The notes: generated by a model from the sequence alone, not told the origin. 64,000 nucleotides of DNA from Paenibacillus_E oryzisoli_A (GCF_050467285.1 NZ_JBCMUN010000006.1:806001-870000), one strand, 5' to 3'; positions 49,235-60,722 are shown, counted from the first letter of the stretch. Translations and numbers: made by a program.

Positions 49235-49264
49235 TTGACAGTTCGGCATTATTTTACATATAAT
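49235..49264 (+). promoter_or_regulatory. Sigma-A promoter of leuS
   Basis: TTGACA (49235-49240), 18 bases, TATAAT (49259-49264). Both boxes are perfect; the T-box leader begins about 30 bp later. Confidence 0.8.
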
Positions 49265-49289
49265 CATACCTAATTAGGTTGCATAAGCG

Positions 49290-49548
49290 CATTGATGAGG
49301 ATCAGTATCAGGAAGAGCGTCTTCCAGAGAGCCGGCAGGGGTGGAACCCGGCAGACCGCGAACTTGAGAACTCGCCTCGGAGCCAGAAGGTGAACCGTTT
49401 CGGACTTGCGAAGCGTTAGCCGGATCGTCACCCCCGCGTTAAGGGGAAGAGTGAACACAGACAAAGCCTGTCTGCTGTTAACTAGGGTGGTACCACGGGA
49501 ATAGACCTCTCGTCCCTAGCGAAATCCGCTAGGGATGGGAGGTTTTTT
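49290..49548 (+). promoter_or_regulatory. T-box riboswitch leader of leuS, Leu (CUC) specifier
   Basis: Stem I begins GATGAGGATCAGTATCAGG with the AGTA turn. The basal helix GAGG/CCTC and the upper TCAGG/CTTGA enclose GAACTCG, giving specifier CUC (Leu) at 49371-49373, which agrees with the downstream gene. The T-box AGGGTGGTACCACGG lies near 49484. The terminator CCTCTCGTCCCTAGCG/CGCTAGGGATGGGAGG with TTTTTT ends at 49548. Confidence 0.95.
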
Positions 49549-49594
49549 GGCGTGAATGGAACAGATTAGAGTCAGCTATTGGAGGTCGTGTAAC

Positions 49595-52054
<2,460 letters not shown>

Positions 52055-52112
52055 TCGTTAGGGCGAACCGGAACGAGCCATGGCAACCCACAGCGAACCT
52101 TAAAGAAAAAGA

Positions 52113-52164
52113 AGAAACCCGAGAAGGCTACTTTTTGAGCGTAAAACTCTGCTCAGCCTTCTCG
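52113..52164 (-). terminator. Terminator of comER overlapping its 3' coding end
   Basis: CGAGAAGGCT (52120-52129) and AGCCTTCTCG (52155-52164) are perfect complements. On the minus strand the hairpin is followed by GGGTTTCTTCTTTTTC. The distal arm lies in the last codons of comER. It also separates comER from convergent leuS. Confidence 0.6.
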
Positions 52165-52955
52165 ATGTCTTCTTCATATTTGGCATGCGTCGCGCAAATG
52201 ACTTGAGAGAACACACCCGCAAGCTCTTTGTCCAGAATGCGCAAACCCTCCGCTGTAATCCCGCCGGGGACGGATACTCTTTTTTGCAGAGCCGCCGGTG
52301 TAAAGCCTCCCGTTGTTAGCAGTTTGCCTGTACCCAGCGTCATTTCGCTGGCAAGCAGCGTTGCTTCCTCCGCCGAAATACCTGTTTCTTCCACTGCAGC
52401 ATCGATAAAAGCCTGAATGAAGCTGGCGAGAAAAGCCGGGCCGCAGCTCGATAAATCCGATGAGATTCTTGTATAGTTTTCCGATACCCGAATGGGTGTG
52501 GAGATGTGCGTAAAAATGTTTTCAAGCCATTCTTTGTCCTCCGGCTGCATCCGGTTGCCATGGATACAGAGCGTTGCACCGCTCAATACATAGTTCGTTA
52601 TGCTTGGAATAATTTTACTTATTTTAGCTGGCAAAAGACCCTCCAAATGTTTGATTAAGACGGGGCTTGTGATCGAGATCAAATAGTGCGAGGAATGCAC
52701 GTCCTCTTTGATTTCATCAATAACTTTCTTATATTCAGAGGGCTTTACACAAAGGAAAATAATATCGCTTTGCTGCACGATTTCTCTATTCGTCTCGGCT
52801 ACTTGAAGACCAGGATACGTCTCCGCAAGCAGCTGGGCTTTGCGAATGGTACGATTGCCGGCAATAATTTGCTCCGGATTGAATGCCCCTGAATGAATGA
52901 ACGCTTCAATCAGAATACTTCCCATACTCCCAGTACCGATGAATCCTGCTTTCAT
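52128..52955 (-). CDS. comER: Late competence protein ComER (pyrroline-5-carboxylate reductase family)
   Basis: 275 aa with a Rossmann start MKAGFIGTGSMGSILIEAF, GNRT, CVKPSEYKKVIDEI, and the ProC-type C-terminal domain (SSCGPAFLASFIQAF, VSVPGGITAEGLRILDK). ComER is divergently placed from the comE operon in Bacilli, as here; in some Bacillus it influences sporulation and biofilm. The ATG at 52955 has AGGAGGG eight bases upstream. Whether it retains proline-synthesis activity is unclear. Confidence 0.9.
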   Translation of the reverse strand: MKAGFIGTGSMGSILIEAFIHSGAFNPEQIIAGNRTIRKAQLLAETYPGLQVAETNREIVQQSDIIFLCVKPSEYKKVIDEIKEDVHSSHYLISITSPVLIKHLEGLLPAKISKIIPSITNYVLSGATLCIHGNRMQPEDKEWLENIFTHISTPIRVSENYTRISSDLSSCGPAFLASFIQAFIDAAVEETGISAEEATLLASEMTLGTGKLLTTGGFTPAALQKRVSVPGGITAEGLRILDKELAGVFSQVICATHAKYEEDIEKAEQSFTLKK

Positions 52956-53061
52956 CAAGTTTTCCCTCCTGAATGATCAGTCTTTAGTCTCTCATTTCAT
53001 TAGCGCAATAAGACGGCGTAAGGCCGTTTATCTTTGAGTATATGGCCCGGTTGAGGCGAAT

Positions 53062-53649
53062 ATGCCAAAAAGGCAGGTGATATGTCCATTGACGAAGGTT
53101 CAATTGGGGAAGCTGCTGCTGATCCCCGCTGTGCTTGGCTTTGTATTTGGGATCGTGATACCGTTTGTGCGAGGCGGTTCATCCGGCGGTTACACCGGGC
53201 TCATTCCACTGAACACACAGATGCAGGCGGCGCTGGTGGAGCAAACGGGAACGGCCGGGCAAAAGGCTGCGAACGAGACAAGGACGGCTGCCTCGCCTGC
53301 GGCAGGGGCGCTGAAGCCTGCGGGGGAGGCGAGATCTGAGGCGGAGCATGGGGCGACTCCTGCTGCGCAAGAAAAAGCGCCGCCTCCAACTTCGCCGGCT
53401 TCCGCTTCACCGTCTATACAACCGTCCCCGCAAAGTATTGCGCAATCGACTTTGCTGGATCTGAACACCGCAACGCTCGAACAGCTCGACAGCTTGCCTG
53501 GCGTTGGCCCGAGTAAGGCGAAGGCGATTCAGGATTATCGGAACCAAAAGGGGAAATTTAAGCGCCTGGAAGAGCTGAAAGAAGTGAAGGGCATCGGGGA
53601 CAAAATTTTCGAGAAATTGCGGCCTTATCTTTATGTGGCTGATTCCTAG
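53062..53649 (+). CDS. comEA: Competence DNA receptor ComEA
   Basis: 195-aa membrane-anchored DNA-binding protein for transformation. One N-terminal helix (KLLLIPAVLGFVFGIVIPFV), a long Ala/Pro/Ser-rich linker (about 60-130), then a double helix-hairpin-helix domain (DLNTATLEQLDSLPGVGPSK and EELKEVKGIGDKIFEKLRPY). GAGGCG precedes the ATG. The linker is low-complexity, and the SLBB-like domain found in B. subtilis ComEA is not evident. Confidence 0.93.
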   Translation: MPKRQVICPLTKVQLGKLLLIPAVLGFVFGIVIPFVRGGSSGGYTGLIPLNTQMQAALVEQTGTAGQKAANETRTAASPAAGALKPAGEARSEAEHGATPAAQEKAPPPTSPASASPSIQPSPQSIAQSTLLDLNTATLEQLDSLPGVGPSKAKAIQDYRNQKGKFKRLEELKEVKGIGDKIFEKLRPYLYVADS

Positions 53650-53730
53650 TAAATCTTTTCAACTGGTAGGAAATATGAGAGAATACGAGAAATAGCACAA
53701 TTTGGCTAAACGGGTAAGGAGATAGAGAGA

Positions 53731-54243
53731 ATGAGCGTACGGAAAGATTGGGATACCTACTTTTTGGATATAGCGTATATGGCGTCGACGCGTTCCAGAT
53801 GCAACCGGAGACATGTTGGCGCGGTGCTGGTTCAGGGGAAAAAGCTGCTTGGCACCGCCTATAACGGAGCGCCGATGGGCGTTGCCGATTGTACGGAAGC
53901 AGGATGCATGCTGGTAGAGGAGATTGAGCTGAAAATGGTCGGCGAGACCGAAGAGGTCGTTCGGAAGCAGCGGTGTATCCGGACGATCCATGCGGAGCAG
54001 AACTTGCTGCTGTTCACGGATCGGGAGGACCGCGAGGGCTCGACAGTGTATGTGACGGATCAGCCTTGCTGGACGTGCGCCAATATGCTGGCGAACAGCG
54101 GCGTGACGGAGATTGTGTTCCACCGGGGGTATCCGAAGGATCAGGCCAAGGTCAGCGAATTGATGCAGGCACGAGGCATCGTCTTTCGGCAATTGGCGGG
54201 ATATGAACCGCCTCCAGGTACGATGACGGATGTTGTGAATTAA
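53731..54243 (+). CDS. comEB: dCMP deaminase ComEB
   Basis: 170-aa zinc deaminase (dCMP to dUMP). Zinc and catalytic motifs: RTIHAEQNLL (His and Glu) and VTDQPCWTCANML (two Cys). The N-terminal RKDWDTYFLDIAYMASTRS is typical. AAGGAG upstream. It lies in the comE operon by position; in B. subtilis it is dispensable for transformation. Confidence 0.94.
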   Translation: MSVRKDWDTYFLDIAYMASTRSRCNRRHVGAVLVQGKKLLGTAYNGAPMGVADCTEAGCMLVEEIELKMVGETEEVVRKQRCIRTIHAEQNLLLFTDREDREGSTVYVTDQPCWTCANMLANSGVTEIVFHRGYPKDQAKVSELMQARGIVFRQLAGYEPPPGTMTDVVN

Positions 54244-54259
54244 ATAACGGAGCAGGAAG

Positions 54260-54312
54260 CACCTCTCACTTGGCAGCCGATATACGGCGTGCCAGGGAGA
54301 GGTTTTTTTGTT
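54260..54312 (+). terminator. Intrinsic terminator between comEB and comEC
   Basis: ACCTCTC and GGC pair with GCC and GAGAGGT, followed by seven T. A terminator inside the comE locus suggests reduced or separately promoted comEC expression. Confidence 0.75.
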
Positions 54313-54352
54313 GGCATGAGCGTTAGGGAGGTCCAATCAGAGGAGGGAAAAG

Positions 54353-56980
54353 ATGAACAGACCAGTTGTTCTAGGATGCTGTCTGTGGATAACTGGGTAC
54401 GTGCTGGCGATGGCCGTGCCCAGCCAGGCGGGAAGCTGGCTGATCAGCGCGGGGGGGCTGGCTGCGCTGATCGCCATGCATGTGCTGCGGCTGCCGGGGC
54501 GACAGCCGCTGAGCCTTGTCCTGCTGGTCGGGATCGCCTTCGGCTATTACCAGTGGAACGACCAGCGGAACGTGTCCGCGCTGCTGCCGCTCGCGCAGCA
54601 GCAGGCGAACCTGGACGGCAGCGAGGTCACGCTGCACGGCCGGTTCGCCAGCCCTGTCTCCGTCGACGGGGACAGGGCCAGCTTTACCCTGGAAGCGGCG
54701 TCCCTCCGCTTCCAGGACGACGCCGCTTTCCCGCTCGGCGGGGAAAGCGTGCAGGTCACGCTGCGCCTCGCGGAGCAGGCGCAGCAGAGCGTCGTCGCCG
54801 GCTGGCGCCGCGGCGACGCCGTGACGCTGGGCGGGGTGCTGCGCAGCCCCGCCTCGGCGCGCAACTTCGGCGGCTTCGACTACCGCCGATACTTGCGCCT
54901 GCACCATACCCACTGGCTGCTGACGGCCAGTGGGGTGGACCAGGCGCAGGTGCAGCCTGCGGCTGCGCGCATCAGCGCCGTGCAGCTGCTGCGATGGAAC
55001 GATGCGCTGCGGGCTGCGCTCAGCGCGCGCATGGACCGCATCTTCCCGGCGGCTGAGCAGGCCGGGTTCATGAAAAGCATGCTGATCGGCTACACCGACG
55101 ATCTGGACCCGGACCGCTTCCAGCAATTTTCCGAGCTGGGGCTGACGCATATTTTGGCCATCTCGGGCCTCAATGTGGCTGTATTCCTTGGCGCCGTCAT
55201 CTGGGTGCTGCGCCGGTTCAAGCTGACGAAAGAAACGATTCTGCTCGTCTGCATCTGGCTGCTGCCCTGCTATATCCTCGTCACGGGAGCTTCGCCCTCC
55301 ATTGTGCGGGCAGGGCTGATGTCCATGATCGCCTTGATCGCTGTGCGGAAAGGTGTCATGAAGGATGTACTGCACATCATGGCGATCGTCGCGGGGGCGA
55401 TGCTGCTGTGGAATCCGTACTATGTGCTGGACGTTTCTTTCCAGCTTTCCTTTCTCGTCACGCTGGGGTTGATCGTTGGCGTTCAGCGCACCGGCAAGCT
55501 GCTCGAGCCGTGGATTCCCCACACAATGCTGCGCAATACCACTTCGATCACGCTCGTCTCCCAGCTCATTTCATTCCCAGTGTCGATCTATTATTTTAAT
55601 CAATTTTCGCTCATTTCCTGGGCGGCGAACGCAGTCTTAGTGCCGATCATTTCGATGGTTGTGTTTCCGGCAGGGCTCGCGGCGCTGCTGATCGGCTTTC
55701 TGTATATGCCGGCAGGGAAAGCGATCGGTACGGGGATCGGCTGGTTGAATCAGGGGATTTTCCGGGTTACAGACTGGCTGCAAAGCTTTCAAGCCTACAA
55801 AACGATCTGGCCTACGCCCAGCTTGAGTTGGATGGCGGCTTATTACCTCTGCATGCTTGCGATTTATGCGCTGTGGCGGAGCGTCGCGGCGGCAGGGGAG
55901 CCTAAACCGCTCCTCACGTATGACAAGCGACGATGGAAACGCCATAGTTTCCGAGTATCCCCGATCACAGCGCTCCTTCTAAGCCTGAGTACATTCGCTC
56001 TTCTACTATGGATCGGCTACTCGCCGGATCGGTTTCACCGCAAGGGCAGTGTACAGTTTCTTGACGTTGGGCAGGGCGACGCGATTTTGATTCGAACGCC
56101 ATACAATAAGCATTTGTTAATCGATGGTGGGGGAACGGTCACCTTCGGCAAACCGGGCGAGGCGTGGAAGCTCCGAAAAGACCCTTATGAAGTCGGTGCC
56201 AAGCTGCTCGTACCGCTGCTGAAAAAGAGAGGCGTTCATCAGCTCGATCTCCTTCTCCTGACGCATGAAGACGCGGATCACAGCGGCGGCCTGCAGGCGG
56301 TAGCGGAGCAAATCCCGATCAAGCAATTTCTGTTCAATGGTACGCTCAAGTCATCCCCAGGGATCGCTAAATTATTTGGCACGCTGCTTGCCGCGCATGT
56401 CCCCTTGATGCCCGCTGGTCTCGGAGACTGGCTTGTCATTGATCCGCAGACCCAGATGAAGATTCTGTATCCGCTGCAAACGATTCCGACCGATGTTAGT
56501 TTTGCAAGCGAGCAAAACGCTCTCTCCGTCGTCCTTCTGCTGGAGATGCAAGGCACGCGCTGGCTGTTTACCGGCGACATGGAAAAGGCGTCGGAAGCAG
56601 AGGTGTTGAGCTACTTGCGTGAGCATCCGGCAGACATGTGGGATTCACCCGCTACTGAAGGAGCTGAGCCCGCTAACGCATTTCGAACTGACGATGACGG
56701 CAGTACTATAACCACCACCGGGCGCAAAATCGACGTTTTAAAAGTCGCTCATCACGGCAGCAAAACGTCAACCACACCCGAATGGGTGGCGTTCTGGCAA
56801 CCGGCGGCAGCGGTCATCTCAGTCGGAGAGAAGAATGTATATGGGCATCCCTCGCCGGACGTTGTCGGCCGTTTGGAAGACGAAGGCGCGCAGGTGTTTC
56901 GCACAGATCAAATGGGGGAAGTTCAAATGGAAATTGACATGCAGGGGATCAAATCGAGGACAAAATTTGGAGTAAAATGA
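54353..56980 (+). CDS. comEC: DNA internalisation channel protein ComEC/Rec2
   Basis: 875-aa polytopic protein that passes single-stranded DNA across the membrane in competence. N-terminal helices, then a DUF4131 OB-type domain (VTLHGRFASPVSVDGDRAS), then the Competence membrane domain (LTHILAISGLNVAVFLGAVI, ILVTGASPSIVRAGLMSMIA). A C-terminal metallo-beta-lactamase-like domain follows (FLDVGQGDAILIRTP, LLTHEDADHSGGLQ, KVAHHGSKTS), thought to degrade the second strand. The codons for about residues 30-240 are much richer in G+C than the rest. GAGGGAAAAG precedes the ATG. Confidence 0.94.
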   Translation: MNRPVVLGCCLWITGYVLAMAVPSQAGSWLISAGGLAALIAMHVLRLPGRQPLSLVLLVGIAFGYYQWNDQRNVSALLPLAQQQANLDGSEVTLHGRFASPVSVDGDRASFTLEAASLRFQDDAAFPLGGESVQVTLRLAEQAQQSVVAGWRRGDAVTLGGVLRSPASARNFGGFDYRRYLRLHHTHWLLTASGVDQAQVQPAAARISAVQLLRWNDALRAALSARMDRIFPAAEQAGFMKSMLIGYTDDLDPDRFQQFSELGLTHILAISGLNVAVFLGAVIWVLRRFKLTKETILLVCIWLLPCYILVTGASPSIVRAGLMSMIALIAVRKGVMKDVLHIMAIVAGAMLLWNPYYVLDVSFQLSFLVTLGLIVGVQRTGKLLEPWIPHTMLRNTTSITLVSQLISFPVSIYYFNQFSLISWAANAVLVPIISMVVFPAGLAALLIGFLYMPAGKAIGTGIGWLNQGIFRVTDWLQSFQAYKTIWPTPSLSWMAAYYLCMLAIYALWRSVAAAGEPKPLLTYDKRRWKRHSFRVSPITALLLSLSTFALLLWIGYSPDRFHRKGSVQFLDVGQGDAILIRTPYNKHLLIDGGGTVTFGKPGEAWKLRKDPYEVGAKLLVPLLKKRGVHQLDLLLLTHEDADHSGGLQAVAEQIPIKQFLFNGTLKSSPGIAKLFGTLLAAHVPLMPAGLGDWLVIDPQTQMKILYPLQTIPTDVSFASEQNALSVVLLLEMQGTRWLFTGDMEKASEAEVLSYLREHPADMWDSPATEGAEPANAFRTDDDGSTITTTGRKIDVLKVAHHGSKTSTTPEWVAFWQPAAAVISVGEKNVYGHPSPDVVGRLEDEGAQVFRTDQMGEVQMEIDMQGIKSRTKFGVK

Positions 56981-57165
56981 TCATTTTGATCGAATATGTA
57001 AAGGGAATTTTTGCATGTTTAGTGACAATGCTGTCAACATTACCTTGCAAACTTCGCTGTCTCGTTCTAAAGTAGAGAGAGCGCTTGTCAGATGGCAGCC
57101 TCGGTTGACGTCTCCTAGCTGGAGGCGCCCGGCCGGGGCTTTCCGCATTTTGGCCATCGTTATCA

Positions 57166-57191
57166 TGAAACCAAATGACACTCTATGCGTC
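57166..57191 (+). promoter_or_regulatory. ECF-type promoter of the sigma/anti-sigma operon
   Basis: TGAAAC (57166-57171), 16 bases, CGTC (57188-57191), the exact form recognised by B. subtilis sigma-M/sigma-W-type factors. It lies 88 bp before the sigma gene, so autoregulation is likely. Confidence 0.75.
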
Positions 57192-57278
57192 TAATACGTT
57201 GGTATGAAAATTTTTAAATAGTCTTGCAACCTTAGAAGACGAAGCCTCGTCTATAAGTGTGCAAAGGGAGGGATCCCA

Positions 57279-57827
57279 GTGATAGCACCCGAACTGGTAA
57301 GAGCAGCTCAAGCCGGTGATCGTGATGCGCTCATTACCCTATTGCGAGAAATTGAGTCTCATGTTTATCGAACCGCTTTTTATATTCTTAATAATGAACA
57401 GGATGCGCTGGACGCTTCACAGGAGGCACTGCTGCGAATTTATACCAAGATTCATTCTTATGAGGAAAAAGCGCTCTTTAAGACGTGGGTGCAGCGGATT
57501 GTGACGAACATCTGCATCGATAAATTTCGCAAAACGAAGCCGACGGTTTCGATTGATGAGCACGAAATGATCTTTACAGCGGATCACAATGTGGAACATG
57601 AGATGTTAAACGGCTATTTAGCCAAAGATATTCGAGAAGCGATCGATAAATTGCCCGAGCATCACCGATCTGTCGTGATTCTTCGCTATTTGCAGGATTT
57701 TTCTTATCATGAAATTGCTGAATCACTGAATTTGCCGCTGAATACCGTAAAATCGTATTTATTTCGAGCGAGACACACCTTGCAGTCGTTGCTCCAAGAT
57801 TATCAGAAAGGGGGTGTTCGGGGATGA
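57279..57827 (+). CDS. ECF RNA polymerase sigma factor (sigma-W/M-like)
   Basis: 182 aa. Region 2 (YRTAFYILNNEQDALDASQE, FKTWVQRIVTNICIDKFRK) recognises the -10 box. Region 4 (LPEHHRSVVILRYLQDFSYH, then EIAESLNLPLNTVKSYLFRA) recognises the -35 box. The start is GTG with GGGAGGGA upstream. It overlaps the anti-sigma gene by four bases. An ECF promoter matching its class lies upstream. It probably controls an envelope-stress regulon. Confidence 0.92.
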   Translation: MIAPELVRAAQAGDRDALITLLREIESHVYRTAFYILNNEQDALDASQEALLRIYTKIHSYEEKALFKTWVQRIVTNICIDKFRKTKPTVSIDEHEMIFTADHNVEHEMLNGYLAKDIREAIDKLPEHHRSVVILRYLQDFSYHEIAESLNLPLNTVKSYLFRARHTLQSLLQDYQKGGVRG

Positions 57828-59095
57828 ATTGTCAAGAGGTGATGTTATACATGCAAAGACAGCTGGATGGGGATCTTGATTCCCAAGAAGAGGATGAGAT
57901 GCATGCTCACCTGATGGATTGCCTGGCGTGCGCGCAAATGTTCGAGCGCTTGCAGCGGTTGTCCGATGAGTTGTCCCAACTGCCGAAAGTGACGCCTCCT
58001 TTCTCTTTAGTAGACGCCATCTTGCCGCAAATTGAAGAAATTGACCGTGCTGCGGTGCGAAATGGAGGAGATGCAGCTGCCTTGTCATCGTTGTCGGCTC
58101 CCGCGGCGATTAGACCTGCGGCGGACGTTGCGCCGCCAAGTCGCAAACCGTCCTGGCAGCAGCGCTACCGGGAGCAGTTCTCGTGGAAAATCGCCGGAGG
58201 CGTTGTCGCAGCCGGGTTGATTCTAGGGTTCTTCGCTTTTAATATGCAGCATCCGGTATTGGATAATGCAGATGGGCTTCTGCCGATGAAATCGGGCGCG
58301 GAGTCCAAGCAAATGAATACGGAGTCGAGCGCGGCTTCCGGGCTTGCCAACGATCAAGCGCCGAAGGCGCGAGCTGCTGCGAGTGCTACGCCAGATGCTG
58401 CGCCGCCGACAACCGAGCCAGCAGCGCAGTCATCGTCAGCGCCAACGGAGGGCGCGACGGCTGGAGGAGGCGCTGCTGTCACCGGATCAGGAAGCGCGCT
58501 GCCAGAGAAGCCGGATGCGAAGCTTGAGCAGCCGACGACGTTGGTTGGCCCTGTAAACAAGGGAGAGGCAATGGCAATCTCGCCTTCTCCAACAGCGCCT
58601 GAGCGGATGAAGGCGCCGAACGAGACAGCCCCTGCGGCAGGCGACAAGGGAAGCTCCGCGGCTGCGTTATCTACGCCTGCGGCAACGCCGAGTGAGACGC
58701 CTGCGCCCACGTCGACAGCGGACACGCCGGTGCCTGCGCCTTCCGCGCAGGATGCCGGAACGCAGAAGAAGAATAGCTTGGCGCCGAATACCGGCGATTC
58801 CGCCGATCGTGGCCTCGCGCCAAGCGCTGGACTGTTTTCGATTGCCGCCGCCAACGTTTTGCAATCGACATCAGGGATTTACGCAGCGGCCATCGAGGCT
58901 CGTCATGTTGTGATCCGCGATTCGGCTGCGCATGATGTTGTCTTCACGTCGAAGATGGAGTGGCAGCCTGGCGATCAGATTATGCTCATCGAATGGTCGG
59001 GCGACGAGAAGCTCTTTTATCAGGTTCAAAGTCAGGGTGGCGCCTTGCAGATGCTCATGATCGACCTGAAGGAAATGAAGGAAAGCGTGAAATAA
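57824..59095 (+). CDS. Zinc-finger anti-sigma factor with large extracellular domain
   Basis: 423 aa. The cytoplasmic ZAS domain shows Cys3 and the zinc triad His29-x3-Cys33-x2-Cys36 (HAHLMDCLACAQMF), which holds the sigma factor. One membrane helix (KIAGGVVAAGLILGFFAF, about 126-143) follows. Outside lies a low-complexity Ala/Pro/Ser/Thr linker of nearly 200 residues, then an 85-residue globular end (SGIYAAAIEARHVVIRDSAA, ... EWQPGDQIMLIEWSGDEKLF). The linker could span the wall, with the end domain as sensor. Release would need regulated proteolysis or a conformational change. Twice the length of typical ZAS anti-sigmas. Confidence 0.88.
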   Translation: MNCQEVMLYMQRQLDGDLDSQEEDEMHAHLMDCLACAQMFERLQRLSDELSQLPKVTPPFSLVDAILPQIEEIDRAAVRNGGDAAALSSLSAPAAIRPAADVAPPSRKPSWQQRYREQFSWKIAGGVVAAGLILGFFAFNMQHPVLDNADGLLPMKSGAESKQMNTESSAASGLANDQAPKARAAASATPDAAPPTTEPAAQSSSAPTEGATAGGGAAVTGSGSALPEKPDAKLEQPTTLVGPVNKGEAMAISPSPTAPERMKAPNETAPAAGDKGSSAAALSTPAATPSETPAPTSTADTPVPAPSAQDAGTQKKNSLAPNTGDSADRGLAPSAGLFSIAAANVLQSTSGIYAAAIEARHVVIRDSAAHDVVFTSKMEWQPGDQIMLIEWSGDEKLFYQVQSQGGALQMLMIDLKEMKESVK

Positions 59096-59221
59096 GGTAT
59101 GAATCTTATGCACCACTGTGCCCGTGTCTGCGTATGTTATAGTAGTTCAAGCGGCGCAGTCGGGATTCATCCACTCGATTCAAGGTTTCTAGAGCCTTCT
59201 ATCGGTGTTTAAATAGACTGG

Positions 59222-59273
59222 CAAAGGGATTGCTTCAGAGCCTTCGGGCTTTGACGTAATCCCTTTGTTGTTG
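59222..59273 (+). terminator. Terminator of the sigma/anti-sigma operon
   Basis: CAAAGGGATT (59222-59231) pairs with AATCCCTTTG (59258-59267), with an inner AGCC/GGCT hairpin, followed by TTGTTGTT. Confidence 0.75.
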
Positions 59274-59302
59274 TTACAATGAAAGGAAGGAGTGGAGCTA
59301 GA

Positions 59303-60322
59303 ATGGATGCCAAGCGTGCGTTAAAAGATATTGCAGCAGGTCGTCAAGCACCTGTGTATTTGTGCTTTGGGCCTGAGAAATATAAAATGAGAGAATTTAT
59401 CGACGTCCTGACGGACTCGTTAATGGCGCCGGAGGACCGCGAATTTGCCGTAAGCAAATTTGATTTAAGCGAGATGCCGCTGGTTGCGGTGCTGGACGAT
59501 GCGGAGACGCTGCCTTTTATGGTCCCGCGCAAGCTGGTCATTGCGAAAAATGCGTTGTTCTTTACCGGAGCCAAGGAAAGCACGAAGCTGGAGCATGATC
59601 TGGACAGGCTGACCGCTTATTTGAAATCGCCGGCCGAGCATACGGTGATTGTCTTTACGGTAGACGCAGACAAGCTCGACGAGCGCAAAAAGATCGTGAA
59701 AGCGTTGAAGGAGATGGAGGCGACGGTGCCGTTCTTGTCGCTGAGTCCGGAAGAAACAGCGGGTTGGGTGGCCCGTCAGGCTGCGCAGCTTGGATTTTCT
59801 TTTACCGGCATCGCCGCGGACAATTTGATCCTCTATACCGGCGGTAATTTGCAGGCCTTATCGGCTGAACTGGAGAAAATCTCGCTGTTCGTGGGGCATG
59901 GTGGCGAAGCGACGCCGGATACGATCGATCAACTCGTTGCCCGAAGTACGGAACAGAACGTATTTATTCTAATCGAAGATATTGTAAATGTGCGTTTGGA
60001 CCGGGCGTTCGTCATCCTGGAGGAGCTGCTTAAGCAGCGTGAAGAGCCGATCAAAATCGCCTCGCTGATTGCGCGGCAGTTCCGCATCATGCTGCAAGTG
60101 AAGGAGCTTGCCAAACAGGGCTATTCCCAGCAGCAGATGGCCTCTCAGATCGGCCTGCATCCGTTCGCAGTGAAGGTGGCCGAGGGACAGGCGCGCAAGT
60201 ACGATACGCAGCGGCTGAGCCGCATCATGGGTCAGCTGGCGGATCTCGATCTGCAGATGAAATCGGGGAAAATCGATAAAGTGTTGGGCTTGGAATTGTT
60301 TTTGTTGGGGCTTGCCGCGTAA
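59303..60322 (+). CDS. holA: DNA polymerase III delta subunit (clamp loader)
   Basis: 339 aa, the YqeN/HolA family. It opens the beta clamp in the clamp-loader complex. The AAA+-like fold without a functional Walker A shows APVYLCFGPEKYKMREFIDV, PFMVPRKLVIAKNALFF and the helix set EQNVFILIEDIVNVRLDRAF; the collar domain ends LGLELFLLGLAA. The ATG at 59303 has GGAGTGGAG upstream. In B. subtilis it also lies between comEC and rpsT, confirming identity. Confidence 0.92.
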   Translation: MDAKRALKDIAAGRQAPVYLCFGPEKYKMREFIDVLTDSLMAPEDREFAVSKFDLSEMPLVAVLDDAETLPFMVPRKLVIAKNALFFTGAKESTKLEHDLDRLTAYLKSPAEHTVIVFTVDADKLDERKKIVKALKEMEATVPFLSLSPEETAGWVARQAAQLGFSFTGIAADNLILYTGGNLQALSAELEKISLFVGHGGEATPDTIDQLVARSTEQNVFILIEDIVNVRLDRAFVILEELLKQREEPIKIASLIARQFRIMLQVKELAKQGYSQQQMASQIGLHPFAVKVAEGQARKYDTQRLSRIMGQLADLDLQMKSGKIDKVLGLELFLLGLAA

Positions 60323-60340
60323 GAAGCGGCAGGCTTTTTT
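60310..60340 (+). terminator. Terminator overlapping the holA stop codon
   Basis: GCTTGCCGC pairs with GCGGCAGGC around the TAA stop, followed by TTTTTT (60335-60340). Confidence 0.8.
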
Positions 60341-60352
60341 GGCAGGCCAACG

Positions 60353-60388
60353 AAAAAAGCCCAACTCTCCGCGGAGAACTGGGCTTTT
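60353..60388. terminator. Terminator of rpsT (bidirectional)
   Basis: AAAAAGCCCA.CTCTCC pairs with GGAGA.CTGGGCTTTT. On the minus strand it is followed by TTTTTTCG, so it mainly ends the rpsT transcript. Confidence 0.8.
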
Positions 60389-60403
60389 GCTCTATGTCTG
60401 TAA

Positions 60404-60655
60404 TTACGCTTGAGCCGTAAGAGCGTTCAGCTTTTTAGCCAGACGGGACTTCTTGCGGTTAGCGGCATTTTTATGGATTAAACCTTTGGAAGCAGCTTGA
60501 TCCAATTTCTTAGAAGCGGCAACAAGTGCTTCAGAGGTCAAAGCTGTTTCGAAAGCTTTCACAGCAGTACGCAGAGCGGACTTTTGGGAAGCGTTACGAA
60601 GACGACGCTTTTCGCTAACTTTTACTCGTTTAATAGCGGATTTAATGTTTGGCAT
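60404..60655 (-). CDS. rpsT: 30S ribosomal protein S20
   Basis: 83 aa, highly basic: MPNIKSAIKRVKVSEKRRLR, then helical repeats, GLIHKNAANRKKSRLAKKLN near the end. The start at 60655 is fixed by AGGAGGTG; a longer frame begins three codons earlier within the ribosome site. Opposite in orientation to holA and gpr, as in B. subtilis. Confidence 0.97.
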   Translation of the reverse strand: MPNIKSAIKRVKVSEKRRLRNASQKSALRTAVKAFETALTSEALVAASKKLDQAASKGLIHKNAANRKKSRLAKKLNALTAQA

Positions 60656-60722
60656 GAAATTCACCTCCTACTTACAAAACACGTTCAACGTTACATTTGT
60701 ATGTTTGCTGACAACTTTAAGT

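Noticed and set aside
58354..58854. 166-codon minus-strand frame in the anti-sigma gene
   Set aside because: Low-complexity antisense of the Ala/Pro/Ser/Thr linker; an Ala/Gly/Val-rich product with no start signal.
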